Positions 31,242-41,706 of a stretch of 64,000 nt of DNA are shown piece by piece. The position numbers and the translations under genes were made by a program. The notes below the pieces were generated by a model. That model was not told the DNA's origin. It made no database searches and saw only the letters and a list, made by a program, of their open reading frames with translations. The DNA is taken from the NCBI GenBank assembly GCA_946122785.1, contig CAMGYJ010000011.1, forward strand, positions 6,944,001 through 7,008,000, read 5' to 3'. The stretch's first letter is position 1. Each line of letters starts with the position of its first letter. This stretch comes from Linum tenue (taxonomy: Eukaryota; Streptophyta; Magnoliopsida; Malpighiales; Linaceae).

Positions 31242-34178
31242 ATGGCGAGAGGAGTGAAATGGGGATGTTCGTACAAGAAGACGACTCTCATCGTTTGCTC
31301 CGTCAACATTGTCATCGCTCTCTACGTTCTTCGCTCTCTCTACGGCTCACTGTACCTCTACTCCAACGATGATTTAGCTAACGGTACCACTGCTCCCCCT
31401 CTCTTCTCGTTTCCATTTGCGTAGTAGAATCTTGTTTGTTGATCTCTTGGAATTTTGATTCTCCGTAGAACTCGTTTGCGTGAATGATTTTTGTTCTATC
31501 TGTAGCTGTGAAGTACACGCCAGATGAGATTAGTAAGATGGAGGAGTCAATTCGGATTCGGAGAGCCAGTGAGCCGACGAAGCTTAAGAAATTGGTGAGT
31601 GGTCTAGGGCTTGCTCTCTGGTACTGCGTGTGTGTGTGAGTGAGTGTTTGTGCTGATGGAGCTTGGGGAATTCTGTTTTGTGGTTTGAAGGTGAAAAAAC
31701 TGAAATTTGAGTTTGGAGAACGAGACATAGTGGAATTGCCGGCGGGTGTCAAACACAATCTAACGAATGAGATTCTCCAGAGATTGAGAAGTTTGTCTGG
31801 TGATGCCAGTATCAACGAGCAGCGAGGTAAGTAATGGCTGCAGTTCCTATGCATTGTGTTACCCTCCCTTGGAGCAACAATTGCTAATTGCAGATCTTAT
31901 GATATTGAATCAAGTATCATCAATTGGATTAGCTGAAGTGAGAATTTGTAGATTGTGAAAGGATGGATTGATGTTGCCCTTAGCCTCTTACAATGCTGCA
32001 CTGTAGATACAAATAGGTTATTATCTTACTTGGAACCGGTAGGTTGAACTGTATTCCTTAGTAGTTTGTGAACCTTTTTTCGGTCGCCCGGAGGTGTAGG
32101 TGGAAGAGATGCTAAGGAACAGTGAGGTTTCATATGCATTTTATTAAGATTTAAGGTTCTAAGAGTTCATGCGTTTTCATTTGTTTCAAAGGTGTTGATC
32201 TTCATCATGAAAACGTGGAAGAAAATCTCTCATTCATGTGCCTACCAATGGTTGGTTAGATGCTCTTAGTTTGTCATCTGCCTCTTTGCCATCCTTTGGA
32301 GAATGCTCCTTAAATTTTCGCTAAAACAATAATATGAACTCCTCACCTTCCACTCTAAGTTCCAGTTTTCCTTTCTCAAATCTACAGCTCAAATATTTCC
32401 TTTCTGAGCAAGTATTAGATATATAACTTGCCTGGAAGTGTGTGGTTGCTAAGGAGGAGAGTGGTGGTGGCATTGGTGTTTAGTTCCAAGAATTTAGAAC
32501 TTTTTGGGCCTCTTATGTGCAAAGCTGGTAACCTTTTCTTTTACAAATGGTGATGGTTGTGACAATCTAACTTATTCTGTTCACCCCACTTATTGGGTAC
32601 ACTTTTGGTGCGCTTACCCTATGCTCTAATTATGGTTTCTGTTACGTTCTTGCATCTCATGGATTAGTTCACTCTAGATATGCACTTAAATTTTAAGTAG
32701 GCCCACGTATAGCCATGTTAATATGGCTTATATTAACTGCCTGATGACAGCAATTTGCTTATATAGCCTGTTAAAAGCCATTCAGCTTTGAAGTTAAATA
32801 CACTATTCTCTCCCGTGATGGTATTTATGTGTCAACTGTGGCATATGAAATGAGCTCCTACACTGTGGAATATTTATATCTTACTAGTTTAGCTTCTTAC
32901 TTTCTTATATTAACTGCCTGATGACAGCAATTTGCTTATATAGCCTGTTAAAAGCCATTCAGCTTTGAAGTTAAATACACTATTCTCTCCCGTGATGGTA
33001 TTTATGTGTCAACTGTGGCATATGAAATGAGCTCCTACACTGTGGAATATTTATATCTTACTAGTTTAGCTTCTTACTTTCTTGTTTTGGGAGCAGAAGC
33101 AGTTGAAAAATGGCGCAATGAGAAGCTACTAGAAGTCAAGCAGTCAATTAATCTTAATAGAGGAGGGAATTCAACTTTTGTTCAGGAAGAAGCTGGTATC
33201 TCGCTCTCCTTGCAAGGCTGTTGTTTGTTCTAAGTGAAAAACAAAAACCTTACAATTACCTGCATGAAGTCTACAGGATACATGGGAAGTGTTCTTTGTT
33301 TTAGGGTCATTTTGCTTACTCACTTACCTGCGTGTTCTGTAGGATTGCTGGTAAAAGCCCTGGAATCCGATTGGGCAGTGCTCTCGGAGAACATAGGCCT
33401 TTGGATTCCTGCTGAAGTCACTAATCCAGAGCAGGATGATAGACCAGAGGGTCAAGAGGAGCAAGGTAGGCAAATCGAACATTTGTGGTTCAGAATTTTC
33501 CATCCATCTGATTTTTTTTGGTAGAATACATCTGATTTATGTTCAATATGAAATTACTTTTATGGGATCTTACACTTTTACAGCCTGTTGGGAACGAATT
33601 TAGTTGCAAATAGAATTTCAATATTTTTATATGAAATCACCGTTCTTGTGGCAATTCATTTGGAAAGTTGAAGTTTGTAACTTATGTGCTGATACAAGTG
33701 TGCTGCTCTGTAGAAGAAGAAACTTTGCCTGGTCCACCCGTTCCACAAGAATGCCACGCCGAGCTCCATACAGATTATGATGGAGTGGCTGTCAGATGGG
33801 GGCTTACCCATCGTAAAGAAAGTGCTGCTGATTGCTGTCAAGCATGCTTGGACCATGCAAAACGTGCCAAACCGGGTGAATTGCAGTGCAACATATGGGT
33901 CTACTGCCCAGCTGAGAATGGTTGCTACTCGCCTGATATTTACGAACACAAGAATATGGAGTGCTGGCTGAAATACGTACGTAATCTGATAAAGTTTGTT
34001 ACCGTGATCTAATTAGAATCCCGACTCAGCTCCTGGACTCTAACCTTTGTGCCCTCCCTCTAATCTGCAGGCAGAGAAACCCAAACTGAACTTCAAGGAC
34101 AGATACTCCGAAGCGTACAGAAACTCCCACCCCAATGCTCCAGTGGTCGTTCCCTGGGCTGCAGGGGTCGTCAGATAG
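31242..34178 (+). CDS. Membrane-anchored protein with C-terminal PAN/apple-like Cys-rich domain (7 exons)
   Basis: Exons: 31242-31383, 31506-31594, 31691-31826, 33097-33195, 33343-33465, 33714-33976, 34071-34178. All introns are GT-AG and the phases agree, giving 319 residues. An N-terminal basic MARGVKWGCSYKK precedes one hydrophobic segment (TTLIVCSVNIVIALYVL, residues about 14-30), suggesting a signal anchor. The middle is charged and helical (MEESIRIRRASEPTKLKKL). The last 120 residues are Cys-rich (PQECHAELHTDY, ADCCQACLDHAK, CNIWVYCP, MECWLKYAEKPKL) and resemble a PAN/apple fold. The family is conserved in plants; I know no established function. Intron 3 contains a 177-bp tandem duplication that abuts its acceptor. 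The 5' UTR upstream is purine-rich. Confidence 0.92.
32727..33080. repeat. 177-bp tandem duplication in intron 3
   Basis: The sequence from 32727 repeats from 32904 with no difference that I can see. The second copy ends about 16 bases before the exon 4 acceptor, so it is probably recent. Confidence 0.93.
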
Positions 34179-35252
34179 CAGTTCTTCATCCCAAACCCAA
34201 TTGGGCGCATCGCTTACCATAGACAAAATTCTTTGACAAAGGTGTGAAGCTGAGGCTCTAAAATGATGAACTTCATAGCACTCTTTTTGTTCTATTTTTC
34301 CCCCTCAGTCTTCCCTTTTCCTTTGAAATCATTTTTGGGCCTTTTCTAGTTTTTATGGGGTGAAGAAAGAGAAGGGTGATTTACAGGTGGATTATCAGAA
34401 TCGATTTTTCGCGCAGATGACACGGGGTTGATGTTACCACTAAGCTTCGGAAAAAGATCGGGGAAACTCTCTTTGCCCCAGTCCAGAAACATAACACGGG
34501 TATAGACACGAACAGAGGAACCTTGTTTATGAATCAGAAGCAGAGTTTAGATTGAGTTGTAAGTTGGGAATTCGTCAGCACTGTAATATAGCTTTCTGTC
34601 CACTATTTTTCTCCAGTGTCTCGTCAATTATAAAAGTACCCGAGAATGGAACTCAAAAGTCATCTCTGTTTTCCCATTAGAAAGGAATGAACAAATAGTC
34701 GTTTTCTGGGGCATTGTCTCTGTAGCAGAATCTACCGGGAAACAAACAACATTATACAAATCACAGTTGGTGTTTGTTTGGTTCGCGTGAAGTTTGGGAT
34801 TTTGTCCTTTCGAAACCAATTTGGTTCCTTTTAATAGCCTGTGCAGCCATAAACTCCTTCCAACTAAGCACTTTCTGCTAGTTGCCTGTCAAATACTGTG
34901 TTCCGTGAAATCCATGTATTTCAAACTCTATAAGCTTTCAAACTATCCAATTCTAACGATCTAGTGACCAAGTGTGGATTCACAGCAAAGTTTGGTGACT
35001 ACAAGCGTAATTTTCCCCATTCCACCAATACGACTATACGAGCTGCACACTGAACTCTCAAGTCTGGGCTCGGGAACCCTAAAATAAGAGTTGCAGCGCC
35101 GCAGATCGGCTGGCGGACGGAGAAGAAGACACACCCGTCGCCTGATTTCTTTCGCTCCGGCTAGCTGCCGAGAAAAGATAATCCGAGAATTTGCCAGAAA
35201 TCTTGTTCGTTTCCTTGTTTTTCAATCGAATCGGATATTGGGTTTCTGGCGA
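34179..35252. other. 3' UTR/terminator region and J-protein promoter
   Basis: The left part (to about 34620) is probably the 3' UTR of the preceding gene, T-rich with several AATAAA-like variants. The rest leads into the J-protein gene. No further gene is visible; an ATG-less open stretch at 35091-35252 is in frame with the J protein but is probably 5' UTR. Confidence 0.5.
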
Positions 35253-35828
35253 ATGGCTATGAATCGCTGCGAGAGCTCGGCCCAGTGGGGAAGCCATTAC
35301 GAGATCCTCTCCGTAAAAGAAGGCGCCAGCTACGACGAAATCCGCAGCGGCTACCGATCCGCAATCCTCAACTCCCACCCCGACAGATCGCAGCAGAACA
35401 CCTCGGATTCCTTTGCCGCCGCCGACGAGAAATTCCTCAGAGTCCAGAGGGCATGGGAAGTCCTGAGCGACTCCAGGTCGCGAGCGGCGTACGACAACGA
35501 GCTGCGGGCGTCGAGACGGCGGCAGGATTCGAGCGTTTCGGGGGACATCGATTTGATGGATGTGGGGGTTACGGTGGTTGAGGAAAGTGGCGTGGTGGAG
35601 CTTTGTTATGATTGCCGGTGTGGGGATTGTTTCTCGGTGGATTCTTCGGATTTGGAGAGGATGGGGTACAGACTGTCGAGGGATCGAGATAATGTGTGGT
35701 TTGAGGACGACGGAGATGATGCTTCGAGGCCAGCGGCGGCGTCGGTTGTCATATCTTGCGGGTCTTGTTCTCTGCGAGTCCGGTTGTCGATTGAGACCGG
35801 ACTTAAAGTTCCATTTGGTAGCATTTGA
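35253..35828 (+). CDS. DPH4: DPH4-type J protein (J domain plus CSL zinc finger)
   Basis: A single exon encodes 191 residues. The J domain (residues about 12-75) has helix II and the HPD motif intact (SHPDRS), followed by VQRAWEVLSDSRSRAAYD. The C-terminal CSL-type zinc finger has its Cys pairs in CRCGDCF and ISCGSCSL. This order (J then CSL) is that of DPH4/DNAJC24, which supports electron delivery and iron handling in the first step of diphthamide synthesis on elongation factor 2. The ATG at 35253 is chosen because it precedes the conserved domain closely; the frame is open further upstream. A divergent tandem paralog follows 600 bp downstream. Confidence 0.85.
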   Translation: MAMNRCESSAQWGSHYEILSVKEGASYDEIRSGYRSAILNSHPDRSQQNTSDSFAAADEKFLRVQRAWEVLSDSRSRAAYDNELRASRRRQDSSVSGDIDLMDVGVTVVEESGVVELCYDCRCGDCFSVDSSDLERMGYRLSRDRDNVWFEDDGDDASRPAAASVVISCGSCSLRVRLSIETGLKVPFGSI

Positions 35829-36433
35829 TGTTCAATCTCAGAACCAGAATCGAGGGGATTAGACCCAATAAAGGTTGGAGATTGAGAATGTAAAGGAAGT
35901 GGAGGAAGCAGAGACAGCAAAATGGGGTTGCTTGCTGCTTCTCCTGTGAAGAAGAACTGAAGAAGAAGGATGGTAGAGATTGATTAGGACTTTGGGCTTG
36001 GCAGCAAGCCGCCTGGTAAGTCCAACGAAGCTAAGGCCAGGTGTAGTTCATGTTGGTAGTTTTGCATATCAGGTTGGTCACTCCCATAGTCCCATTAAAC
36101 TGAACATCTCAGCTCTTTTCTATTGTCTGTGATGATATTTCGGTGGCTTGAAGCACATACCCACATACACAGGCTGACAGGCACATCATTTAAGCTAAAT
36201 CTGTTCGTTTCAAAAGCTTTCCTTTTCTTTTCAATACATTTGAGCGGGAGCTGGATGAGCGGGAAAGCATGGAAAATTTTGAAAATTGAGACCATGAAAA
36301 AGACTAGAAAAAGAGCAATTTCTCATCTTCTGTTTCCTTATCCTTTCCCTTCCTAGTTCCTACTTGCTTCTCAAACTTCTTCTTCTTCTTCTAGTGGTTT
36401 TTCTTCATTCAATCAGAGCATTTCTAACCCGCG

Positions 36434-37057
36434 ATGCCTCCCCGCAAGAGCTCCGCCAAGCAGCCACGCCGCAAGAACCCCGTCAAGCGGCCGCGCGGAA
36501 AGAGATCTGTCAAGCAGGCAACCCATTACGAGATCCTCTCCGTGGAACCAAACGCGACCTACGAAGAAATCTGCGCCGCCTACCTTTCTGCCACAACGAT
36601 CACGGATTCCGCCGCCGATGACGACGACGAGAAATCCCTAGCAGTCCAAAAGGCATTTCAAGTACTGAGCGACACCCAGTGGCGAGCCGAGTACGACGAA
36701 GAGCTCCCGGCGGCGAGGCGGAGGCGGAACGCCAGAGTCATCGAAGAGATCAATCTGATGAATGTGGGGTTCATGGTAGATGTGAAAAGAAGACACGTCA
36801 TTGAGCTTCTTTATCCGTGTTTGTGTGAGAGTTGTTACTCGATCGATTCCACAGATTTGGCGAAGATGGGATACAAACTGTGCAGGGGATTTGGCAGCGT
36901 GTGGTTCGAGGCGCCGGAGGCGGAGGAAGACGACGCGGACGACGATCGTTGTATGACGCTGGGTTCGGTTGTGATGCCTTGCAAGTCTTGTTCTCTGGGA
37001 GTCCGGTTCACGATTGACACGGGACTCAGAGTTCCATGGCATTGCACATTTAAATAA
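36434..37057 (+). CDS. HPD-less J-like paralog of the DPH4-type protein
   Basis: Encodes 207 residues in one exon. After a very basic N-terminal extension (MPPRKSSAKQPRRKNPVK, then RPRGKRSVKQ), a possible nuclear signal, the J-domain-like part (THYEILSVEPNATYEEI, then VQKAFQVLSDTQWRAEYD) aligns with its neighbour. The loop that should hold HPD reads SATTITDSAADDDD, so it cannot stimulate Hsp70 in the usual way. The CSL-like half is kept (CLCESCYS, MPCKSCSLG), as is the motif DSTDLAKMGYKL. Conservation of the frame argues for function or a recent origin. A CTT-rich microsatellite lies just upstream (36376-36400). Confidence 0.8.
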   Translation: MPPRKSSAKQPRRKNPVKRPRGKRSVKQATHYEILSVEPNATYEEICAAYLSATTITDSAADDDDEKSLAVQKAFQVLSDTQWRAEYDEELPAARRRRNARVIEEINLMNVGFMVDVKRRHVIELLYPCLCESCYSIDSTDLAKMGYKLCRGFGSVWFEAPEAEEDDADDDRCMTLGSVVMPCKSCSLGVRFTIDTGLRVPWHCTFK

Positions 37058-38075
37058 GAAAGCTCTTGTGTGGTTTGCGATTAATGATATTGGTTGTTTT
37101 GTGGTTAGTTTTTTAACTGCAATAGCAATCGAATAAGAACTAACCGCGTGGTTTATGTTTAATTGCAAATTGAATAAGAGATACAAAGGTCCTTCCAGTT
37201 CTCTCCTGAACTGAATGTTGTCGTCTTCGAAATCCACTCTTCAAAATACAAGGGCTCCCCGCAAGACACCATTGACTATGACACACCGCCTTCATAGCTG
37301 TCGGTCATAGTACGCCAGCACCTTCAATCTGACACTTTGTTGTGGTGAAAATGTTTTGCACTATGGTTAATAGCTAATTGTTTGCGGAGCGATTACAATT
37401 GACATGTATGACTCCATTTCGATTGCGGTTAATCGCAAATTTCAGTGCGATTAACTGCAACCGCACTGGTTGCCAGTGCCAGCGCTCCACTAGAAGTCTA
37501 GAACACCTCACCGTTTAGTAGGTAAGAGGTAACTGATAGGAGCTGGGCCTACGGCCTGGTGACAGAATGGTCCAGGCCCATAATCAGTGTTGCATGGATC
37601 AAAATAGAGAACTCGAAGACTTTTTTTTTTTTTTTTGAGGGAGAGAACTCGAAGACTTGAAAATTCCAGTTCTCAGTTCGTCAGTTTCCAAATCCCAGGA
37701 TATTCGTGAGTTCAGTTCGCGTTGAATTGTTGTGCTGATACATCCAGATTGGCCGGAGAACTGAACTTTCCCTTCAGAAATTCAGTACAACACGAGGCGG
37801 AGGTAAACGTTTGCCGCTCTTTTATACCTCCTGTGTTCTTGTTCTTCACCCAGAAAGAATTCGACCAAGAAAACTCTTTTTTCTTACTTGGAAAATGTCC
37901 CGCGACGTGATTTCGTGAAAAGGGTCGGCTCATGGTGTTTGGGGAAGATTAAAGTTGGAGTCTTTTCCAGCTTTTGGAGGTGGGTTTTCAAGTACCCAGA
38001 AATTGTGGTGGGGAACGCTTTGTTCTTTGGTCTTGCTAATCCAAATCTCCCAAAATCCTTTTCCAAAAGGAGTAA
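37058..38075. other. Intergenic region with a minute poly(A) retroposition scar
   Basis: No gene is seen. At 37606-37658 a 15-17-bp direct repeat (AGAGAACTCGAAGAC) flanks a run of 16 T followed by GAGGG, as expected of a nearly bodiless retroposon in reverse orientation. The last 350 bp probably serve as promoter/5' UTR for the next gene. Confidence 0.55.
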
Positions 38076-38510
38076 ATGGGTTCTGAAGAAGGTAGGTCGG
38101 TGCAATCGTGGAGCGTGTTTGATAGGATCAAGAAATTCCCATCTAGTCCAGAAGCGCTTATGGCTGAGATCGATGCTGCAATTACTAAATTGGAGAGTGA
38201 GCGATCCACTGCTCGGCTCGACTCTCTGTCGCCGCTCAACGTGAATGATACTAGTAATACTAAGGGCTTTGACCAGCCGCCGACTGCTGCAGCTTCTCAA
38301 TACGATGCCAGGATTGCAGATGAAGCTTACCGAGCTGGTTGTGCAGCTTTTGCCGTTGGGAAGCTTGATGAGGCTCTTCAGTCGTTGACCGTCTCTCTCT
38401 CCAAGTGTCCTCCTGAGAAGACCTCTGCTGTTGCCAAGCTTCAGTCCCTCATTTCTCAGACCTCTCAACAGCTTCACCAATCGCCTTCTGTGACAGTTGA
38501 AGACGTTTAA
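38076..38510 (+). CDS. Small helical (TPR-like) protein of unknown function
   Basis: A single exon of 144 residues. The N-terminal part is hydrophilic (MGSEEGRSVQSWSVFDRIKKF) with a helix (LMAEIDAAITKLESE). Residues about 75-115 (YDARIADEAYRAGCAAFAVGK, then LDEALQSLTVSLSKCP) look like one tetratricopeptide repeat, with alternating Ala/Leu faces. No signal peptide or membrane segment is seen. I do not recognise a named family. The good codon pattern, Kozak-like start and uninterrupted frame support a real gene. Confidence 0.75.
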   Translation: MGSEEGRSVQSWSVFDRIKKFPSSPEALMAEIDAAITKLESERSTARLDSLSPLNVNDTSNTKGFDQPPTAAASQYDARIADEAYRAGCAAFAVGKLDEALQSLTVSLSKCPPEKTSAVAKLQSLISQTSQQLHQSPSVTVEDV

Positions 38511-40349
38511 TTTGAACTTTGAAGACTTCCATTGATGATAATGCTTAGGATCTTTCTTGTGTGTGGATTCTCAATGTTGCTTGCCTGGCCACTGAGCAGT
38601 ACAATGTACATGTTTGATTGTTTGTGTTTTGATGCCGGGCTAGACTTCTGGTTGTTTGATTGATGGATTGTGCAGAGATGGTTTGTTCATGTGACAAGAA
38701 TCTATTATTTAGCAATGAAATAGGAGTTTGAATTCCATAGGAGTTGTTCCAAGGATGTATTGTGATAATCGTCCGATCAATGTATGTTGACAATCTTTCC
38801 ATTTCAACTTATTTGTGTACTTTCAAAACTCTGAACCAACTAACTGATCCTTGATTCAACTTTCTTAATTTCACGGCTGCTGTACCTTTACAGTCAGTAC
38901 TGTGCAGAGTGCTGCTTGTTCATAAGTAGGCCAACTGCTCTGATAATCCCTTTTTATCTTCCACAATCTTGCCTAAAACTTATCTGGTTAAAGTGCCTTA
39001 AAGTGAGACGTGAAGAATCCACCTTCAGTGTTTGGTGGAAGATAGGTCCACCATATCTTCCGTAATAAAGGTTCTATTCATCCCATTCCCAAATTTGCAA
39101 ACTGTTGTTTACCAGACGCAAGAGTTCTTACTAAAGCTGGACATCCTTTATTGAGAACTGTAAGGTTGTTCAAATTATGTTGATGGACGAAACCTAGCTG
39201 TAGCAACTTTTTTTTTGTAAAAGCTGAAGAGTAAAGTAACCACATCATGACTATAACATGCTAAAGTGACTTCATGTAGGTGGAGTTGAAGTATCAAAGT
39301 TCCAAAGAGGTGAAATGTGAAGCTTCATTTCTCAACAGTATTTCTTCCCCATCTGCACATTCATCAGGAAGCCTAATTTTTCTGCAAGTGCCTTGATGAA
39401 GATGATGACGTTGATTCAGCTTCTCCCTTAACCATTCGAGGAAAATTTATTGTTTCCACGATTCTAAGATCAAAAAACAAGAAAGAACACAGAAAAAATG
39501 CAAAGATGGTAAAATTAAAGACAATCTTTATGTACGCTTTGTGTCAACTATGTTCTGCGTTTCCTTTTCCTCTTCACTAGCTCTATAAATTCGAGATCCG
39601 AAGGCTACATATGTGAAACGTTAATGCATCACTCTATCATTTGTGTTCTTTTAATCCCGTGTGCATCACAATTATTCGATCACAAGTCTCATTATACCAA
39701 AAAAAAAAAAAACATGACTACCTGCTATATGATCCTTATGCTTTACCTCATTTAACAGGGTAATCAAATCTAATATATGAAGTTACCGATGGTATTAACA
39801 TACATAATTTTTAGGGTTAAAGAACAACCACAATCTCCCCAATTAATTTTCAGGTTTCTTTTGCCACATTGATTGTTCAAAGGTGGTTCGCATTTTTCTA
39901 CAAATGAACAACTTCAAAAGGAGGGTGCAATGAAAGAAAAAGGGAAACCAATCACACACAGTTTGGTGGGATGGTCATGTCTCCTTTTCACCATAACTAG
40001 CCTTCATCTTCAAAGTGTGGGGGTGTTAGAAAGTGAAGAAATATGCACCGTGTCTCAAGAAAGTAATTTCTGATTTGTGCCCTTAAAAGCTTTATCTTTA
40101 CCCTTAAGCCAACAACAAAGAACACTCTTAACACTATCTCTGAGGTGAGCAGTTGCAAGGCCAACACCAAGCTGAAATCAATTTGGACATCAACTCAAGA
40201 TTGAGACTTTTACCCTTCCATCACATTCCATGGTGCTTGCTCTTCCTCCCTTTTCTTCCTTTCTTCTTTATAGCCAAGTTAAGCATCAATTTCCCCACCA
40301 AAGTTTTTAGCTTTTGGTGTATTGTCTAATTCCTCTCTCTAAATCCATA
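38511..40349. other. Intergenic; contains the left edge of the segmental duplication
   Basis: No gene is visible. From about 39740 the sequence is similar to 60812 onwards (shared phrases such as GGTTTCTTTTGCCACATTG and GGAGGGTGCAATG), so this is the start of copy 1 of the duplicated segment and probably includes the promoter of the gene at 40350. Confidence 0.6.
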
Positions 40350-41074
40350 ATGGGTGTCTTCTATCAGGAAGAGCCACCCCCAAAAAACCCATCAAAGAAA
40401 TGCAAGTTCTTCCTCGTTTCAACACTCAAAGATGCCTTCTCCATCTGTCGATCTTGCGGCGGCCACATAAGCCCTCTCAAGCAGCACCAGGATGAGGAAT
40501 ATGTTCCCAACACAACAACTGGACTGAAAGATAATGAACAGGAAGTACTTTCCACTTCTTCAAACTGTGCTACGATTTTCTTGTACAGACATACAAAAAA
40601 CAATGCACATGAATTTGTTTATGACAATAACTATGTTGTTTCGTTTCTTCAGATTGTCGTGTCAGAAATCAGGAGCAGAGCGTTGGAGAAGTCGAAGCAG
40701 AAGGTGTTTGTGATCACAAATAGCTTTTTAGGGGAACTGTTCTTTAGTGCTGAGAAGCAGGAGGATGGAGAAGTTGAAAAGGAGGAAGATTTCTACTCAG
40801 CTGGGAGCTGTCTTTCACGTTGTTCGAGCAGTTTGAGCAAGGGGGGGGTGAAGAGTTCTTCTCAGTGAAGACAAACTTGTCCAGGTGTTCGAGCTTGAGT
40901 CAGATGGACTTCCCAAGTTTTCACAGGCGGGGTTCGATATTGCAGGAGCTCTGCCACTATGAAGGGTGGCCATTTGGTCTCTGCAGGAAGGCTGTTTTGC
41001 TACCACCTTTGCCTAAGTCTCCCTCTGAGTCCTGGCTATGGCACAAAGGTAGTAGATCAGCCAGGCGGCCTTGA
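40350..41074 (+). pseudogene. Plant-specific two-exon protein, copy 1, with a frameshift in a G run
   Basis: Exon 1 is 40350-40544 (MGVFYQEEPPPKNPSKK, then a conserved STLKDAFSICRSCGG). Exon 2 starts at 40653 after a GT-AG intron (IVVSEIRSRALEKSKQKVF). At about 40845-40852 a run of eight G shifts the frame relative to copy 2 (two extra bases), ending the frame at a TGA by 40868. The downstream part remains open in the other frame to 41074 (CSSLSQMDFPSFHRRGS, GWPFGLCRKAVLLPPLPKSP). The sequence beyond the shift is still coding-like, so the lesion may be recent, or an assembly error in a homopolymer. Confidence 0.78.
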
Positions 41075-41706
41075 ATTCTTGCAGCTTGCAACAAAGACGA
41101 AAAACTAAGAAACAGCTTTAGAATAAGATAGACTGCTGCAGAAGGATGCGAAGTTTATTGTTTTGTCATGTTGTCATGTCTATTCCTATGTATCAGATTC
41201 TAGATTGGAAATCAAAAGTTCAGTCCCCAATCAATTAAGAAATTCACAGTAAGCCTGAGTTCATATAGAAGCATCCTTCTGAACACTGGTTCTGTAAGAA
41301 CATCAATTTTCTACTTCATTAAAATAGTTTTCTATGATCTGCCAAGGAAGGGGGAAACTTATGGACTCTCCATTGGACTACTGATCGTTTTCCCCCCATT
41401 ATTTTTAACATCGATCCTTTTTCAACTTAGATGATATTAGGTTTTGCACAAACACAAGGAAAGAAAGTTGCGGGCCTTATTTGCTTGAAGAAATCATTGC
41501 TTCCAGTGAAATACAGCTAAATGGAACTGAAATCATGGGATCATCAATGCAAATCTTGATATAGCTAAGCTTTTATTGAACTGCAATGCCACTCCAATTA
41601 AAAGGTTTCTAAGAGGAGCAACTTGATCAAAACCATTAATAAACACAGATTCCAAGCTAGAAAAACTCTAGCAACTAAGCTAAATCAGATCCCAGGTTCC
41701 AGGACT
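41075..41706. other. Region between the convergent genes, no gene seen
   Basis: Holds the presumed 3' UTRs of the unknown gene and of SDH5. Part of it (41100-41220) aligns with copy 2; from about 41230 the two copies diverge. Confidence 0.5.

Noticed and set aside
31360..31854. Minus-strand 158-codon frame over exons 1-3 of the apple-like protein
   Set aside because: Crosses introns and has no family resemblance.
35606..35920. Minus-strand frame over the DPH4-type gene
   Set aside because: Antisense of the CSL zinc-finger region; no resemblance of its own.
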